Numbered from the stretch's first letter, positions 1 to 7,017 are shown. The stretch: 17,028 nucleotides of DNA from SAR86 cluster bacterium (GCA_016779505.1 JADHNM010000022.1:1-17028); one strand, 5' to 3'. The notes: generated by a model from the sequence alone, not told the origin. Numbers and translations: made by a program.

Positions 1-178
1 TGAAGAAGAAGCTCCAGTAGCAGAAGAAGCTCCGGTTGAAGAAGAAGCTCCAGTAGCAGAAGAAGAAGCTCCGGTTGAAGAAGAAGCTCCAGTAGCAGAA
101 GAAGAAGCTCCAGTAGCAGAAGAAGAAGCTCCAGCAGAAGAGTCTGAAGAAGAATCTTCAGATGATGAGAAGAAATAG
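1..178 (+). CDS. rpsP: 30S ribosomal protein S16, 3' end only, with repetitive acidic C-terminal tail
   Basis: The open frame enters from the left edge (first full codon at 2) and stops at TAG 176-178, giving 58 visible residues. None belong to the conserved S16 fold, so the identification rests on position: rpsP is the gene normally directly upstream of rimM-trmD-rplS. The visible part is a low-complexity tail of imperfect EEEAPVA, EEEAPV and EEAPV units ending EESEEESSDDEKK. It contains 28 acidic residues against two lysines. Bacterial S16 is normally about 80-90 residues with no such tail, though some lineages have C-terminal extensions. S16 itself binds the 5' domain of 16S rRNA and is needed for 30S assembly. 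The last 17 bases overlap rimM. An unrelated acidic protein inserted here cannot be excluded without the upstream sequence. Confidence 0.8.
   Translation, partial: EEEAPVAEEAPVEEEAPVAEEEAPVEEEAPVAEEEAPVAEEEAPAEESEEESSDDEKK
2..138 (+). repeat. In-frame tandem repeat encoding E/A/P/V-rich units
   Basis: The DNA is built from near-identical units of 15 to 21 bases encoding EEEAPVA, EEEAPV, EEAPV or EEEAPA. Seven are visible, the last with GCA replacing GTAGCA. Unit boundaries keep the reading frame. Two spellings recur: CCAGTAGCA (P-V-A) and CCGGTT (P-V). This codon-level identity points to recent expansion by slippage or unequal recombination. The array begins before the window, so total copy number is unknown. 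Confidence 0.85.
143..162 (+). promoter_or_regulatory. RNA hairpin over the rimM translation start
   Basis: TCTGAAGA (143-150) and TCTTCAGA (155-162) are perfect reverse complements around the four-base loop AGAA. A further G-U pair (142/163) is possible. The last stem base is the A of the first rimM ATG (162). The only SD-like purines, the GAAGAAGAA run at 146-154, lie in the 5' arm and loop. In mRNA the hairpin would therefore hide the rimM start until a ribosome translating the end of rpsP opens it. From memory, mRNA folding around the rimM start limits RimM synthesis in the E. coli trmD operon. Function here is inferred. Confidence 0.5.
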
Positions 179-701
179 CTCAGTAGACCTTTCACTGTTT
201 CTCCTAATTGCCAAAATAGGCAAGACAAGAGGCCTTAAAGGAGAGTTTTTTCTAAGATCTTTCGCGCAGAATCCAGAAACACTCTTTTCCTTTAAAAAAT
301 TTTATGCTCTTTCAACATCAGCAATGGAGGAAGTGCATTTTGAATTCATGAGAGAAAGTAATTCAAATATTGTGGCAAAACTTAAATCTATCAATGATAT
401 TGATGAAGCAAAAGCATATGGTCAAAAGGATATATTTGTTCTTAAATCAGAGTTACCTGAATTAGACGAGAATGAAGCTTATTGGTTTGAGTTAGAAGGA
501 ATGCAGGTTACAAACCTTGAGGGTCAGCATCTTGGTCAGGTTCAAGAGGTAAATAATTTTGGTGCTAGTGATGTACTAGAGGTTAAGTCGCTCAACAAAA
601 AAACAAAAAATATCTTAATCCCATTTATTAAAAACAGGGTAATTATCTCAATTGATAAATCAAAAAATTCTATTCTAGTTGATTGGCAAGAAGATTATTA
701 A
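162..701 (+). CDS. rimM: Ribosome maturation factor RimM
   Basis: RimM binds ribosomal protein S19 and helps mature the 3' (head) domain of the 30S subunit. The 179 residues cover a usual RimM. The N-terminal RimM beta-barrel begins around residue 15 (IAKIGKTRGLKGEFFLRSF), equivalent to the family's GKxxxxxGxxGxxxV start. The C-terminal PRC-barrel runs from about 104 to 176 and includes the YW pair at 107-108, the LGxVxEVxxxGASDVLEV stretch and the ILIPFI strand. The ATG at 162 overlaps the end of rpsP by 17 bases. A second ATG follows directly at 165, and I cannot choose between them. No good SD is present, and the start is folded into a hairpin (143-162), so translation probably depends on ribosomes finishing rpsP. 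trmD follows after five bases. Confidence 0.93.
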   Translation: MMRRNSSVDLSLFLLIAKIGKTRGLKGEFFLRSFAQNPETLFSFKKFYALSTSAMEEVHFEFMRESNSNIVAKLKSINDIDEAKAYGQKDIFVLKSELPELDENEAYWFELEGMQVTNLEGQHLGQVQEVNNFGASDVLEVKSLNKKTKNILIPFIKNRVIISIDKSKNSILVDWQEDY

Positions 702-706
702 GCTAT

Positions 707-1438
707 ATGAATATAAATATTATCACTTTATTTCCAGAAATTTTTGAAGCATTAAATTATGGTTTGCTTGGTCAAGCCATAGATAGAAATGATATTAAAA
801 TTAACATTTATAATTTGCGACATCATCAAATTAACAAGCATGGCCACGTTGACGATAAACCATATGGCGGAGGAGAAGGCATGGTTCTGATGGCGGAACC
901 CTTAGAGAAATCACTCAAGGATATTCCAGTCGATATCGTGGGCAGAGTCATCAACTTATCTCCTCAAGGCAGTCTTTTAAATCACAAAAAAGCTAAAGAG
1001 CTCTCATCTTTGAAAAGTATCACAATTATTGCAGGGAGGTATGAGGGAATTGATGAGAGATTTATCTCACAATATGTTGATGAGGAAATTTCAATTGGTG
1101 ATTTTATTTTAAGCGGTGGAGAATTTGCTGCATTGAATTTAATTGACTCCTTATCAAGATTTATTCCTGGCGTAATTGGCAATAAAAAATCTGTTGAACA
1201 GGATTCATTGAGTCAAGGTTTTTTAAAAGGACCAGTATTTACTAGACCAGAAAATTTTAATTCAGAACTAGTACCAGAGATACTATTGTCAGGAGATCAT
1301 AAAAAAATACAAGAATGGAAAGAGACTCAGGCCGTTATCAGAACTTTTGAAAGAAGACCTGAATTACTAAAAAGTGTAAAATTAACAAAAAAACAAAAAA
1401 AACTCTTGGAAGATTTGGCTTCTAAGCGTATCCTATAG
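707..1438 (+). CDS. trmD: tRNA (guanine-N1-)-methyltransferase TrmD
   Basis: TrmD transfers methyl from SAM to N1 of G37 in tRNAs reading CNN and some other codons, preventing +1 frameshifts. The 243-residue product has the family's trefoil-knot SPOUT signatures in order: ITLFPEIF at the N-terminus, VDDKPYGGGEGMVLM (48-62), LSPQG (84-88), GRYEGIDERFI (110-120), the knot segment SIGDFILSGGEFAALNLIDSLSR (129-151), then FIPGV. R151 and D166 (EQDS) match the positions of E. coli catalytic R154 and D169. I chose the ATG at 707 because homologues begin M-x-I-x-x-x-T/S-LFPE; an upstream TTG at 683 would add eight residues and overlap rimM by 19 bases. No strong SD is visible, in keeping with low TrmD expression. 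rplS follows after 20 bases. Confidence 0.97.
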   Translation: MNINIITLFPEIFEALNYGLLGQAIDRNDIKINIYNLRHHQINKHGHVDDKPYGGGEGMVLMAEPLEKSLKDIPVDIVGRVINLSPQGSLLNHKKAKELSSLKSITIIAGRYEGIDERFISQYVDEEISIGDFILSGGEFAALNLIDSLSRFIPGVIGNKKSVEQDSLSQGFLKGPVFTRPENFNSELVPEILLSGDHKKIQEWKETQAVIRTFERRPELLKSVKLTKKQKKLLEDLASKRIL

Positions 1439-1458
1439 CTCATTTTTTAGGCAAAATC

Positions 1459-2103
1459 ATGGCAGATAAAGATAACGAAAATATAGACGCAACAACAGCC
1501 GAAAATGTTGATGCAAAAGAAACAGTTTCAGATGAATCATCAACTGAAGAATCCCCTATAGAAGCCGCAGAAACTTCTGAAGCTCCATCTGAAGAGTTAG
1601 CAGCAGAAGACGCGCCAGCACCAGAAGAAGCACCAGTGGAAGAGACACAAGCACCAGAAGAAGCTTTGTCAGAAGAAACAGCTGTTACAGACGAGTTAGC
1701 TGCAGATGATCAGCCTGAAGAAGCAGCCACTCCAGTCACAACTGATGAGAAATCATCCGCGCAAATCATTAAGTCATTTGAGGCAAGTCAATTAAAGGAT
1801 GACATCCCCTCATTCAGGCCTGGAGATACAGTTGTGGTGTCCGTAAAAGTAAGAGAAGGTGAAAGAACCAGACTTCAAGCTTTTGAGGGAGTGGTAATGA
1901 ATATCAAAAATGCTGGCTTGAATTCAGCCTTTATAGTTAGAAAAATATCTAGCGGCATTGGTGTTGAAAGAACTTTCCAACTTCATAGCCCAATGATCGA
2001 CTCAATTACAGTTAAAAGAAAAGGTGATGTTAGGCAAGCTAAGCTTTACTACCTAAGAGAAAGATCAGGAAGATCTGCAAGAATTAAAGAAAGATTAGAC
2101 TAA
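1459..2103 (+). CDS. rplS: 50S ribosomal protein L19 with 99-residue acidic N-terminal extension
   Basis: Residues 100-214 are a complete L19 of normal length (about 115), with SFRPGDTVVV, RLQAFEGVV, SAFIVRKIS, GVERTFQLHSP, VKRKGDVRQAKLYYLRER and a C-terminal RIKERLD. L19 sits at the subunit interface and contributes to bridge B8. Ahead of it lie 99 residues with 34 D/E and three K, rich in A, T, S and P, and with no predictable fold. The ATG at 1459 with AGG about nine bases upstream starts this extension, and the frame is open and unbroken through it. There is no ATG near the conserved domain that would give a canonical-length protein. An ATT codon at residue 104 is the nearest unusual start. 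Either L19 is made with the tail or the tail is removed after translation. Confidence 0.95.
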   Translation: MADKDNENIDATTAENVDAKETVSDESSTEESPIEAAETSEAPSEELAAEDAPAPEEAPVEETQAPEEALSEETAVTDELAADDQPEEAATPVTTDEKSSAQIIKSFEASQLKDDIPSFRPGDTVVVSVKVREGERTRLQAFEGVVMNIKNAGLNSAFIVRKISSGIGVERTFQLHSPMIDSITVKRKGDVRQAKLYYLRERSGRSARIKERLD

Positions 2104-2106
2104 TCT
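2092..2106 (+). promoter_or_regulatory. Hairpin across the rplS stop and xerD ribosome-binding region
   Basis: AGATTAG (2092-2098) and CTAATCT (2100-2106) are a perfect inverted repeat with a one-base centre. As RNA it would fold with six pairs and the three-base loop GAC. It contains the rplS TAA (2101-2103) and ends one base before the xerD ATG (2108), covering where an SD would lie. The pairs are mostly A-U, so it is weak. No U-run follows, so it is not a terminator. A role in limiting xerD translation is inferred. Confidence 0.35.
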
Positions 2107-2107
2107 C

Positions 2108-3010
2108 ATGTCTTCTGACCTAAAAAAGGATCCATTGGTAGATTCTTTTTTATCTAGCCTTCGTCTTGAAAAAGGTTTATCTGAAAACACAATAAAAGCT
2201 TATACAAATGATTGTCAGGCTTTTATAAAATGGCTCTTTTTAAATAAAAGATATGAAGCAGTCAATGCAACTGAGGAAGATGTAGAAAATTATTTAAAGC
2301 ATTTTCAAAGCATCAATCTATCTAACACAACCATCAACAGAAAAATCTCATCTTTAAAACATTTTTTTAATCATTTAAGCAAAAAAAAACTTTTAAAATC
2401 TAATCCTATTATAAATATCTCAGGCCTTAAGAGCGCTAAAGCTTTACCAAAATCTTTATCAATCATTGATGTGAAAAGCTTAATTGATGCCCCGGATTGC
2501 TCTACTTTCATCGGATTAAGAGATAGGACTATGATCGAGCTAATGTATGCGACAGGCGTAAGGATTAGCGAACTTATTAACTTAAAGTATACAAATATTG
2601 ACCTAAATAGGTCGTTGATCAAGGTAATGGGCAAGGGCGGAAAGGAAAGAATGATACCCTTTGGAGATGATGCCCTTTCATGGTTAATGGACTATATTGA
2701 ATTTAGACGAAAAAATAATTTATCTTTAAATTCTCGAGATTTCTTTATCAGCCAACAGGGCAAGAAGATTACACGACAGGCTTTTTGGCACAGGCTCAAG
2801 ATTTATCTAAAAGCAACAGATCTGCCCATGGATATTTCTCCACATACTCTTAGACATGCATTTGCAACTCATTTATTAAATAATGGTGCGGATCTAAGGT
2901 CAGTCCAAATGTTGCTTGGCCACAGCGATCTATCTACGACTCAGATATATACTCATATTGCCAAACAAAGGCTAAGTGATATGGTGAAACAACATCATCC
3001 AAGAGGCTAA
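2108..3010 (+). CDS. xerD: Site-specific tyrosine recombinase XerD
   Basis: XerD acts with XerC and FtsK at dif to resolve chromosome dimers. The 300-residue length is typical. The N-terminal SAM-like core-binding domain covers about residues 8-92 (FLSSLRLEKGLSENTIKAY). The catalytic domain shows all six expected residues: R152 (ATGVRISEL), K176 (GKGGKER), H246 and R249 (PHTLRHAFATHLL), H272 (LGHSDLSTTQIYTH) and nucleophile Y281. I call XerD rather than XerC because xerD-dsbC-hom-thrC is the familiar gammaproteobacterial order, and the internal sequence (VMGKGGKERMIPFG) agrees. It starts four bases after rplS without a visible SD and with a hairpin over the start, so it is probably cotranscribed with the ribosomal operon but weakly translated. 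Confidence 0.92.
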   Translation: MSSDLKKDPLVDSFLSSLRLEKGLSENTIKAYTNDCQAFIKWLFLNKRYEAVNATEEDVENYLKHFQSINLSNTTINRKISSLKHFFNHLSKKKLLKSNPIINISGLKSAKALPKSLSIIDVKSLIDAPDCSTFIGLRDRTMIELMYATGVRISELINLKYTNIDLNRSLIKVMGKGGKERMIPFGDDALSWLMDYIEFRRKNNLSLNSRDFFISQQGKKITRQAFWHRLKIYLKATDLPMDISPHTLRHAFATHLLNNGADLRSVQMLLGHSDLSTTQIYTHIAKQRLSDMVKQHHPRG

Positions 3011-3016
3011 TTTTTT

Positions 3017-3727
3017 ATGAAAATATTCTTAATTATACTTATTTTAATTTTTGCACCAGATGCAAAACCCGACGAGCTTTTAATTTCATCTAAAATCAAT
3101 GCCGTGCTTCCTGAGGGAATGTCTGTTCAAAACGTAAAAGAATCTCAAATAGAAAATTTGTATATAGTTGATATTGGAGATTTGCAGCCTATTTATGCTT
3201 CAAAAAATGGAGAATTCTTTTTTTATGGCGAGTTATATGCGGTGAATGGAAATATGCTGCAAAACACTACTAAAGACGAAATCAATTTAAAACGAAAAAA
3301 TATTTTAGATGAAGCGCTGTCTGAGGATGATTTTATTACCTTTAAATCTAATAATGAAAAACACAGAGTGATAATTTTTACTGATGTAGATTGCGGGTAC
3401 TGTAGAAAGTTTCATAATGAAATTAATGATTTCAATGATTTAGGTATAACTGTCAATTATGTTGCATTTCCAAGATCGGGATTAGCTTCTGATTCCTATA
3501 ATAAAATTGTTACAGCTTGGTGCTCAACAGATGCTAAGGATACCCTAACAAAAATGAAGCAAGGCATAGATGTACAGCTATCTATGTGCCAAGACCATCC
3601 TGTTGAAAAACACTTTCTTCTTGGTCAAAAGATTGGCATTACTGGCACTCCAGCTATAATTAAGTCAAATGGAGAGCTACTTCCGGGATATCTTCCCCCA
3701 GAGGAGCTAATTACTAGACTAAATTAA
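3017..3727 (+). CDS. dsbC: Periplasmic thiol:disulfide interchange protein DsbC
   Basis: DsbC is a V-shaped periplasmic dimer that isomerises wrong disulfides and is kept reduced by DsbD. The 236-residue length equals E. coli pre-DsbC. Residues 1-13 form a short hydrophobic signal segment (KIFLIILILIFA), with cleavage probably near residue 16-19. A dimerisation domain follows to about residue 80. The thioredoxin-like domain has the active site CGYC at 126-129, preceded by IIFTDVD, the second cysteine pair C169 and C191, and the cis-proline loop GTPA (210-213). It lies six bases after xerD and two bases before hom, so it is probably in the same transcript. DsbG is an alternative, but neighbour order and the second cysteine pair favour DsbC. 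Confidence 0.93.
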   Translation: MKIFLIILILIFAPDAKPDELLISSKINAVLPEGMSVQNVKESQIENLYIVDIGDLQPIYASKNGEFFFYGELYAVNGNMLQNTTKDEINLKRKNILDEALSEDDFITFKSNNEKHRVIIFTDVDCGYCRKFHNEINDFNDLGITVNYVAFPRSGLASDSYNKIVTAWCSTDAKDTLTKMKQGIDVQLSMCQDHPVEKHFLLGQKIGITGTPAIIKSNGELLPGYLPPEELITRLN

Positions 3728-3729
3728 AA

Positions 3730-4983
3730 ATGACTAAATTAAAAATAGGTATTTGTGGCTGGGGAAATGTTGCAACTGGATTGTATGAGCAGCTAGTTGG
3801 CGGAGAAGAAATCTATGCTAATTGGGATATATGCTGTATTGGTGCCCGACGTGACAACCCAAAATGTAATCCTGGCTCAACAAAAATTTTAAGAGATATT
3901 TTTAAAGTAGCTGAAGAAGATATAGATGTTCTTGTCGAACTAATAGGTGGGGTTGAAACTGCAAAAGAGTTAATAACTTTGGCTCTGAATTCAGGCAAGC
4001 ACGTTGTAACTGCAAACAAAGCAGTAATTTTTGAGCATGGTGAAGAGCTGATTAATTTAGCAAAAAAAAATAATGTAAAACTTCTATTTGAATCAGCTGT
4101 TTGTGCAGGTACTCCTTCCATCAAGATGCTTTCAAACGACTTAACTGCAAATAAAATTTCTAAAGTTGCAGGAATGCTTAATGGAACAACAAATTTTATC
4201 TTAAGCAGCATGGAAGAGGGTGCTTCATATGAAGCTGTCTTAAAGGAAGCTCAAGAAAAAGGGTATGCAGAGCCCGACCCAAGTCTAGATGTAAATGGAA
4301 CTGATGCAGCTCATAAAATTGGAATCCTTGCAGCTTTAGCTTTTAATAGCGGACTTCCTGCATCAAACTTTCATATTGAGGGAATAGAAAATATTCAATC
4401 AGAGGACTTCACTTATGCAAATGAGTTTCATTTAACAGTTAAGCATTTAGCTGTTGCAAAATTAAATGATCATGGTATCGAGTTAAGGAGTCATCCTGTA
4501 ATGCTCAGCAAGGACTCAAGCTTGGCAGGATTAAAGGGTGTTAGAAATGGAATTCAGTTTGATACAGATCTTCTTGGAGAATTTCATGTTGCTGGGTCTG
4601 GAGCCGGAAGAGAATCTACAGCATCAGGTTTAATTTCTGATTTGTATGCGCTTTCAAATTCAGGTGAGTCTAATCCAATGCAATACCCAGACTTTTCAAA
4701 AAAACCTAACTTAGTAAAATTTGAGGATTTAATATTTAAATATTATGTTTATTTAGAGGTCAAAGATGAGCCCGGTGTTTTAGCCTTAATTAGTAAAATA
4801 TTTGCAGGTCAAGGCATTGGCTTTGATAAGGTTATTCAAAAAGATCAGTTGGATAATGGTAATGTGCCTGTAGTAATTTTTACTGATCCAATTCTTGAAA
4901 AAGATATGCAAATTGCTTTACAGGGTTTAAAGAATCATCCAGAAATTTTAAATTCTAAAATTATTAGAATTGAGGACCTGTAA
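3730..4983 (+). CDS. hom: Homoserine dehydrogenase (monofunctional, with ACT domain)
   Basis: The enzyme reduces aspartate semialdehyde to homoserine, the branch point for threonine and methionine. The 417 residues comprise an NAD(P)-binding Rossmann domain (1-130), a catalytic domain and a C-terminal ACT domain from about 338 (YYVYLEVKDEPGVLALISKIF), where threonine feedback would act. Visible markers are the nucleotide loop GICGWGNVATG, VELIGG, HVVTANKAV with K97, GMLNGTTNFIL, and DxxxK at D192/K196 in NGTDAAHKIGIL. The nucleotide loop has alanine (A15) where relatives usually have the third glycine. No aspartokinase is fused or adjacent. The stop TAA shares its last base with the thrC ATG (TAATG at 4981-4985), predicting translational coupling. 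No thr-type leader peptide is present, as only two bases separate it from dsbC. Confidence 0.95.
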   Translation: MTKLKIGICGWGNVATGLYEQLVGGEEIYANWDICCIGARRDNPKCNPGSTKILRDIFKVAEEDIDVLVELIGGVETAKELITLALNSGKHVVTANKAVIFEHGEELINLAKKNNVKLLFESAVCAGTPSIKMLSNDLTANKISKVAGMLNGTTNFILSSMEEGASYEAVLKEAQEKGYAEPDPSLDVNGTDAAHKIGILAALAFNSGLPASNFHIEGIENIQSEDFTYANEFHLTVKHLAVAKLNDHGIELRSHPVMLSKDSSLAGLKGVRNGIQFDTDLLGEFHVAGSGAGRESTASGLISDLYALSNSGESNPMQYPDFSKKPNLVKFEDLIFKYYVYLEVKDEPGVLALISKIFAGQGIGFDKVIQKDQLDNGNVPVVIFTDPILEKDMQIALQGLKNHPEILNSKIIRIEDL

Positions 4984-6359
4984 TGCTTTTTCACTCAACT
5001 AGAGGAAAAGATACTGATAAAGATTTTGCATCAATTTTAATGCAAGGCCTTGCTGACGATGGTGGTCTTTTTATGCCAGATTACTGGCCGCAAGTTGATT
5101 TAGATGAAATTAAGTCCAAAACATCATTTGTGGATATAGCTAAATGCATTGTTCCATTATTTACTTCCTCGTCTTTTTCTCATGAAGAAACAACAAGCAT
5201 GGTTGAATCAACTTGGCATGATTTTGAACATCAAGATCTAATTGGCATTAAAGAATTTAATTCAGTTTCAATTCTTGAACTCTTTCATGGACCCACTGCA
5301 GCATTTAAAGATTTTGGGTTACAGCTAGCTGCTGCATTCTTTAATAAGGTCTTAGAGTCTGAAAATAAAACTGCAATTGTGCTTGGGGCAACCTCTGGCG
5401 ATACTGGCTCAGCTGCAATTGACGCATGCAAGAATTATGGTCGAATTAAGAGCTTTATTTTGCTTCCAAATGGAAATATGTCTGAAGTTCAGCGCAGGCA
5501 AATGAGCACTATCAAGGCTTCAAATGTTTTTGCTCTAAGAATAGATGGAACATTTGATGATTGCCAAGACTTGGTAAAACTTGCTTTCAAAAAACGTGAT
5601 TTCTTAAATAATGATCAATATTTACTAGCGGTTAATTCAATCAATTGGACTCGAATTATTGGTCAAATTTGTTATTACTTTTATGCTTTCAATCAATTAC
5701 ACCAAAAAAGCAATTTAAATTTCTCAATCCCTACAGGAAATTTTGGTAATGTATTTGCTTGTTACTCTGCCCACAAAATGGGACTTCCAATTAACAACAT
5801 TTCTGTTGCTGTCAATGAAAATGATATCTTGCATCGATTCTTTAGTGATAACAATTACTCAAAGCAATTTGTTCATGAAACTATTTCTCCAAGCATGGAT
5901 ATAAGTGTTGCCAGCAATTTTGAAAGATTGGTATACGATCTCTTTTTGGATAGGGATTCTGCTAGATGTTCCAAAATGTTTGATAATTTTCCAACCAACC
6001 CTATTGAGCTTGATTCTATAACTTGGCAAAAGAAAGATCGTCTTTTCTCTTCTAGCAAAGTCAATGATTTGGATACAAAAAAAATAATTCAGGAAACTTA
6101 TAAATTATTTAACTATATTCTAGATCCTCACACAGCTGTTGCTGCTGTTGAAGCATTTAATAAAAGCGATGAAAATAATCATTATGTTGTTCTATCTACC
6201 GCACATCCAGCCAAATTTCCTCAAGTCTATGAAGAATTAGACATAGAAATAAACTCTTTGCCTTTTGCGTTAAGAGATTTATTTAAAAAAGAGGAGTATC
6301 TTCATTCATTTGATGCAGATTACAATCAAATTGTTAACTTTATTAATCGTAATAACTAA
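4983..6359 (+). CDS. thrC: Threonine synthase
   Basis: This PLP enzyme converts O-phosphohomoserine to threonine, the last step of the pathway. The 458-residue size and the N-terminal domain (FHSTRG, then DGGLFMP) place it in the long, E. coli/yeast-type branch. The PLP lysine is K109 in GPTAAFKDFGLQL. The phosphate-binding loop is ATSGDTGSAA at about residue 135-145, followed by LLPNGNMSEVQRRQMST. A late STAHPAKFP motif is also typical. The start overlaps the hom stop by one base and has GAGGA six bases upstream (4972-4976), so hom and thrC should be produced in step. Homoserine kinase (thrB), needed between the two steps, is not in the window and must be elsewhere. This matches Pseudomonas-type genomes, which keep hom-thrC together and thrB apart. 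Confidence 0.96.
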   Translation: MLFHSTRGKDTDKDFASILMQGLADDGGLFMPDYWPQVDLDEIKSKTSFVDIAKCIVPLFTSSSFSHEETTSMVESTWHDFEHQDLIGIKEFNSVSILELFHGPTAAFKDFGLQLAAAFFNKVLESENKTAIVLGATSGDTGSAAIDACKNYGRIKSFILLPNGNMSEVQRRQMSTIKASNVFALRIDGTFDDCQDLVKLAFKKRDFLNNDQYLLAVNSINWTRIIGQICYYFYAFNQLHQKSNLNFSIPTGNFGNVFACYSAHKMGLPINNISVAVNENDILHRFFSDNNYSKQFVHETISPSMDISVASNFERLVYDLFLDRDSARCSKMFDNFPTNPIELDSITWQKKDRLFSSSKVNDLDTKKIIQETYKLFNYILDPHTAVAAVEAFNKSDENNHYVVLSTAHPAKFPQVYEELDIEINSLPFALRDLFKKEEYLHSFDADYNQIVNFINRNN

Positions 6360-6370
6360 TTTTTTAATTT

Positions 6371-6949
6371 ATGAGTATTCCAAAGATAGTTAAAGCTTCA
6401 ACAACAGATCTGGAGCGTGTGAAAGGTGTTCTTAAGCTAGGCTTTGCTTCAGATGCTTTGATGAGATGGGTTTTTCCAGACGCCTCATCTTATTTAAATA
6501 GCTTTGATAAATGGATGGAGGAGTTCTCAAGAATTGCCTTTGAAAATAATATCGTATATTCAGAAGAAAATTTTTATGGCTCTTCTTTGTGGCACCCTCC
6601 AGGCATTTTCTTTGATAGCACAGTCTTGGAGCCAACTTTTGCAGCTATCCCTGAAGATCGAATTGAGACTGTGGCTAGGTTTTTTGAAGAATTTGAAAAA
6701 TATCATCCCGAAGATGCTTGGTATCTCCCATTTATTGCCGTTGACCCAGCCCAGCAAAGAAAAGGAATTGGATCTTTTTTGCTCAAAGAAGCTTTGCAAA
6801 TGATAGATCAGAAAGGTGAGAGAGCCTATCTAGAAGCCTCTAATGAGCAAAATAAGGCTTTATATGAAAGACATGGCTTTGTAGAAATCGGAAGAGTTCA
6901 ATTCGCAGATTCTCCCCCTGCATTTCCAATGATTCGAGAGGCGAAATAA
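6371..6949 (+). CDS. GNAT-family N-acetyltransferase
   Basis: The 192 residues end in a recognisable GNAT core: strand FIAVDPAQ (121-128), the acetyl-CoA pyrophosphate loop QRKGIG (129-134), helix SFLLKEAL, strand AYLEAS, then NKALYERHGFVEIGR (161-175), where Y165 is in the usual acid position. The first 110 residues are rich in aromatics (MRWVFPD, SSLWHPPG) and resemble the GNAT subgroup with a WxPPG-like segment upstream of the acetyl-CoA loop. The substrate cannot be told. It lies 11 bases after thrC and 68 bases before prfB, probably as the last gene of the xerD-thrC transcript. It has no obvious link to threonine synthesis. Confidence 0.85.
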   Translation: MSIPKIVKASTTDLERVKGVLKLGFASDALMRWVFPDASSYLNSFDKWMEEFSRIAFENNIVYSEENFYGSSLWHPPGIFFDSTVLEPTFAAIPEDRIETVARFFEEFEKYHPEDAWYLPFIAVDPAQQRKGIGSFLLKEALQMIDQKGERAYLEASNEQNKALYERHGFVEIGRVQFADSPPAFPMIREAK

Positions 6950-7017
6950 AAGTGTTTCAGATACTTTCCAGATCTTTATTCTGTTAACTGTTTCATAGAT
7001 TAGCTAAAGATATTAAA

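Noticed and set aside
2..138. Short regular repeats at the left edge as a CRISPR array or intergenic repeat
   Set aside because: Units are multiples of three, with no spacers, and keep one open frame encoding EEEAPVA-type peptides up to a stop.
683..706. TTG start for trmD adding eight residues
   Set aside because: It would overlap rimM by 19 bases, and homologues begin at the MNINIITLFPE position (ATG 707).
6504..6803. Overlapping frames on both strands inside the GNAT gene (also 6560-6799 minus)
   Set aside because: The GNAT frame carries the acetyl-CoA motif; the other frames show no domain and no ribosome-binding site.
6950..7017. Promoter or RNA gene in the gap before prfB
   Set aside because: The 68 bases are A/T-rich, but no -35/-10 pair with acceptable spacing and no stable fold was found by eye.
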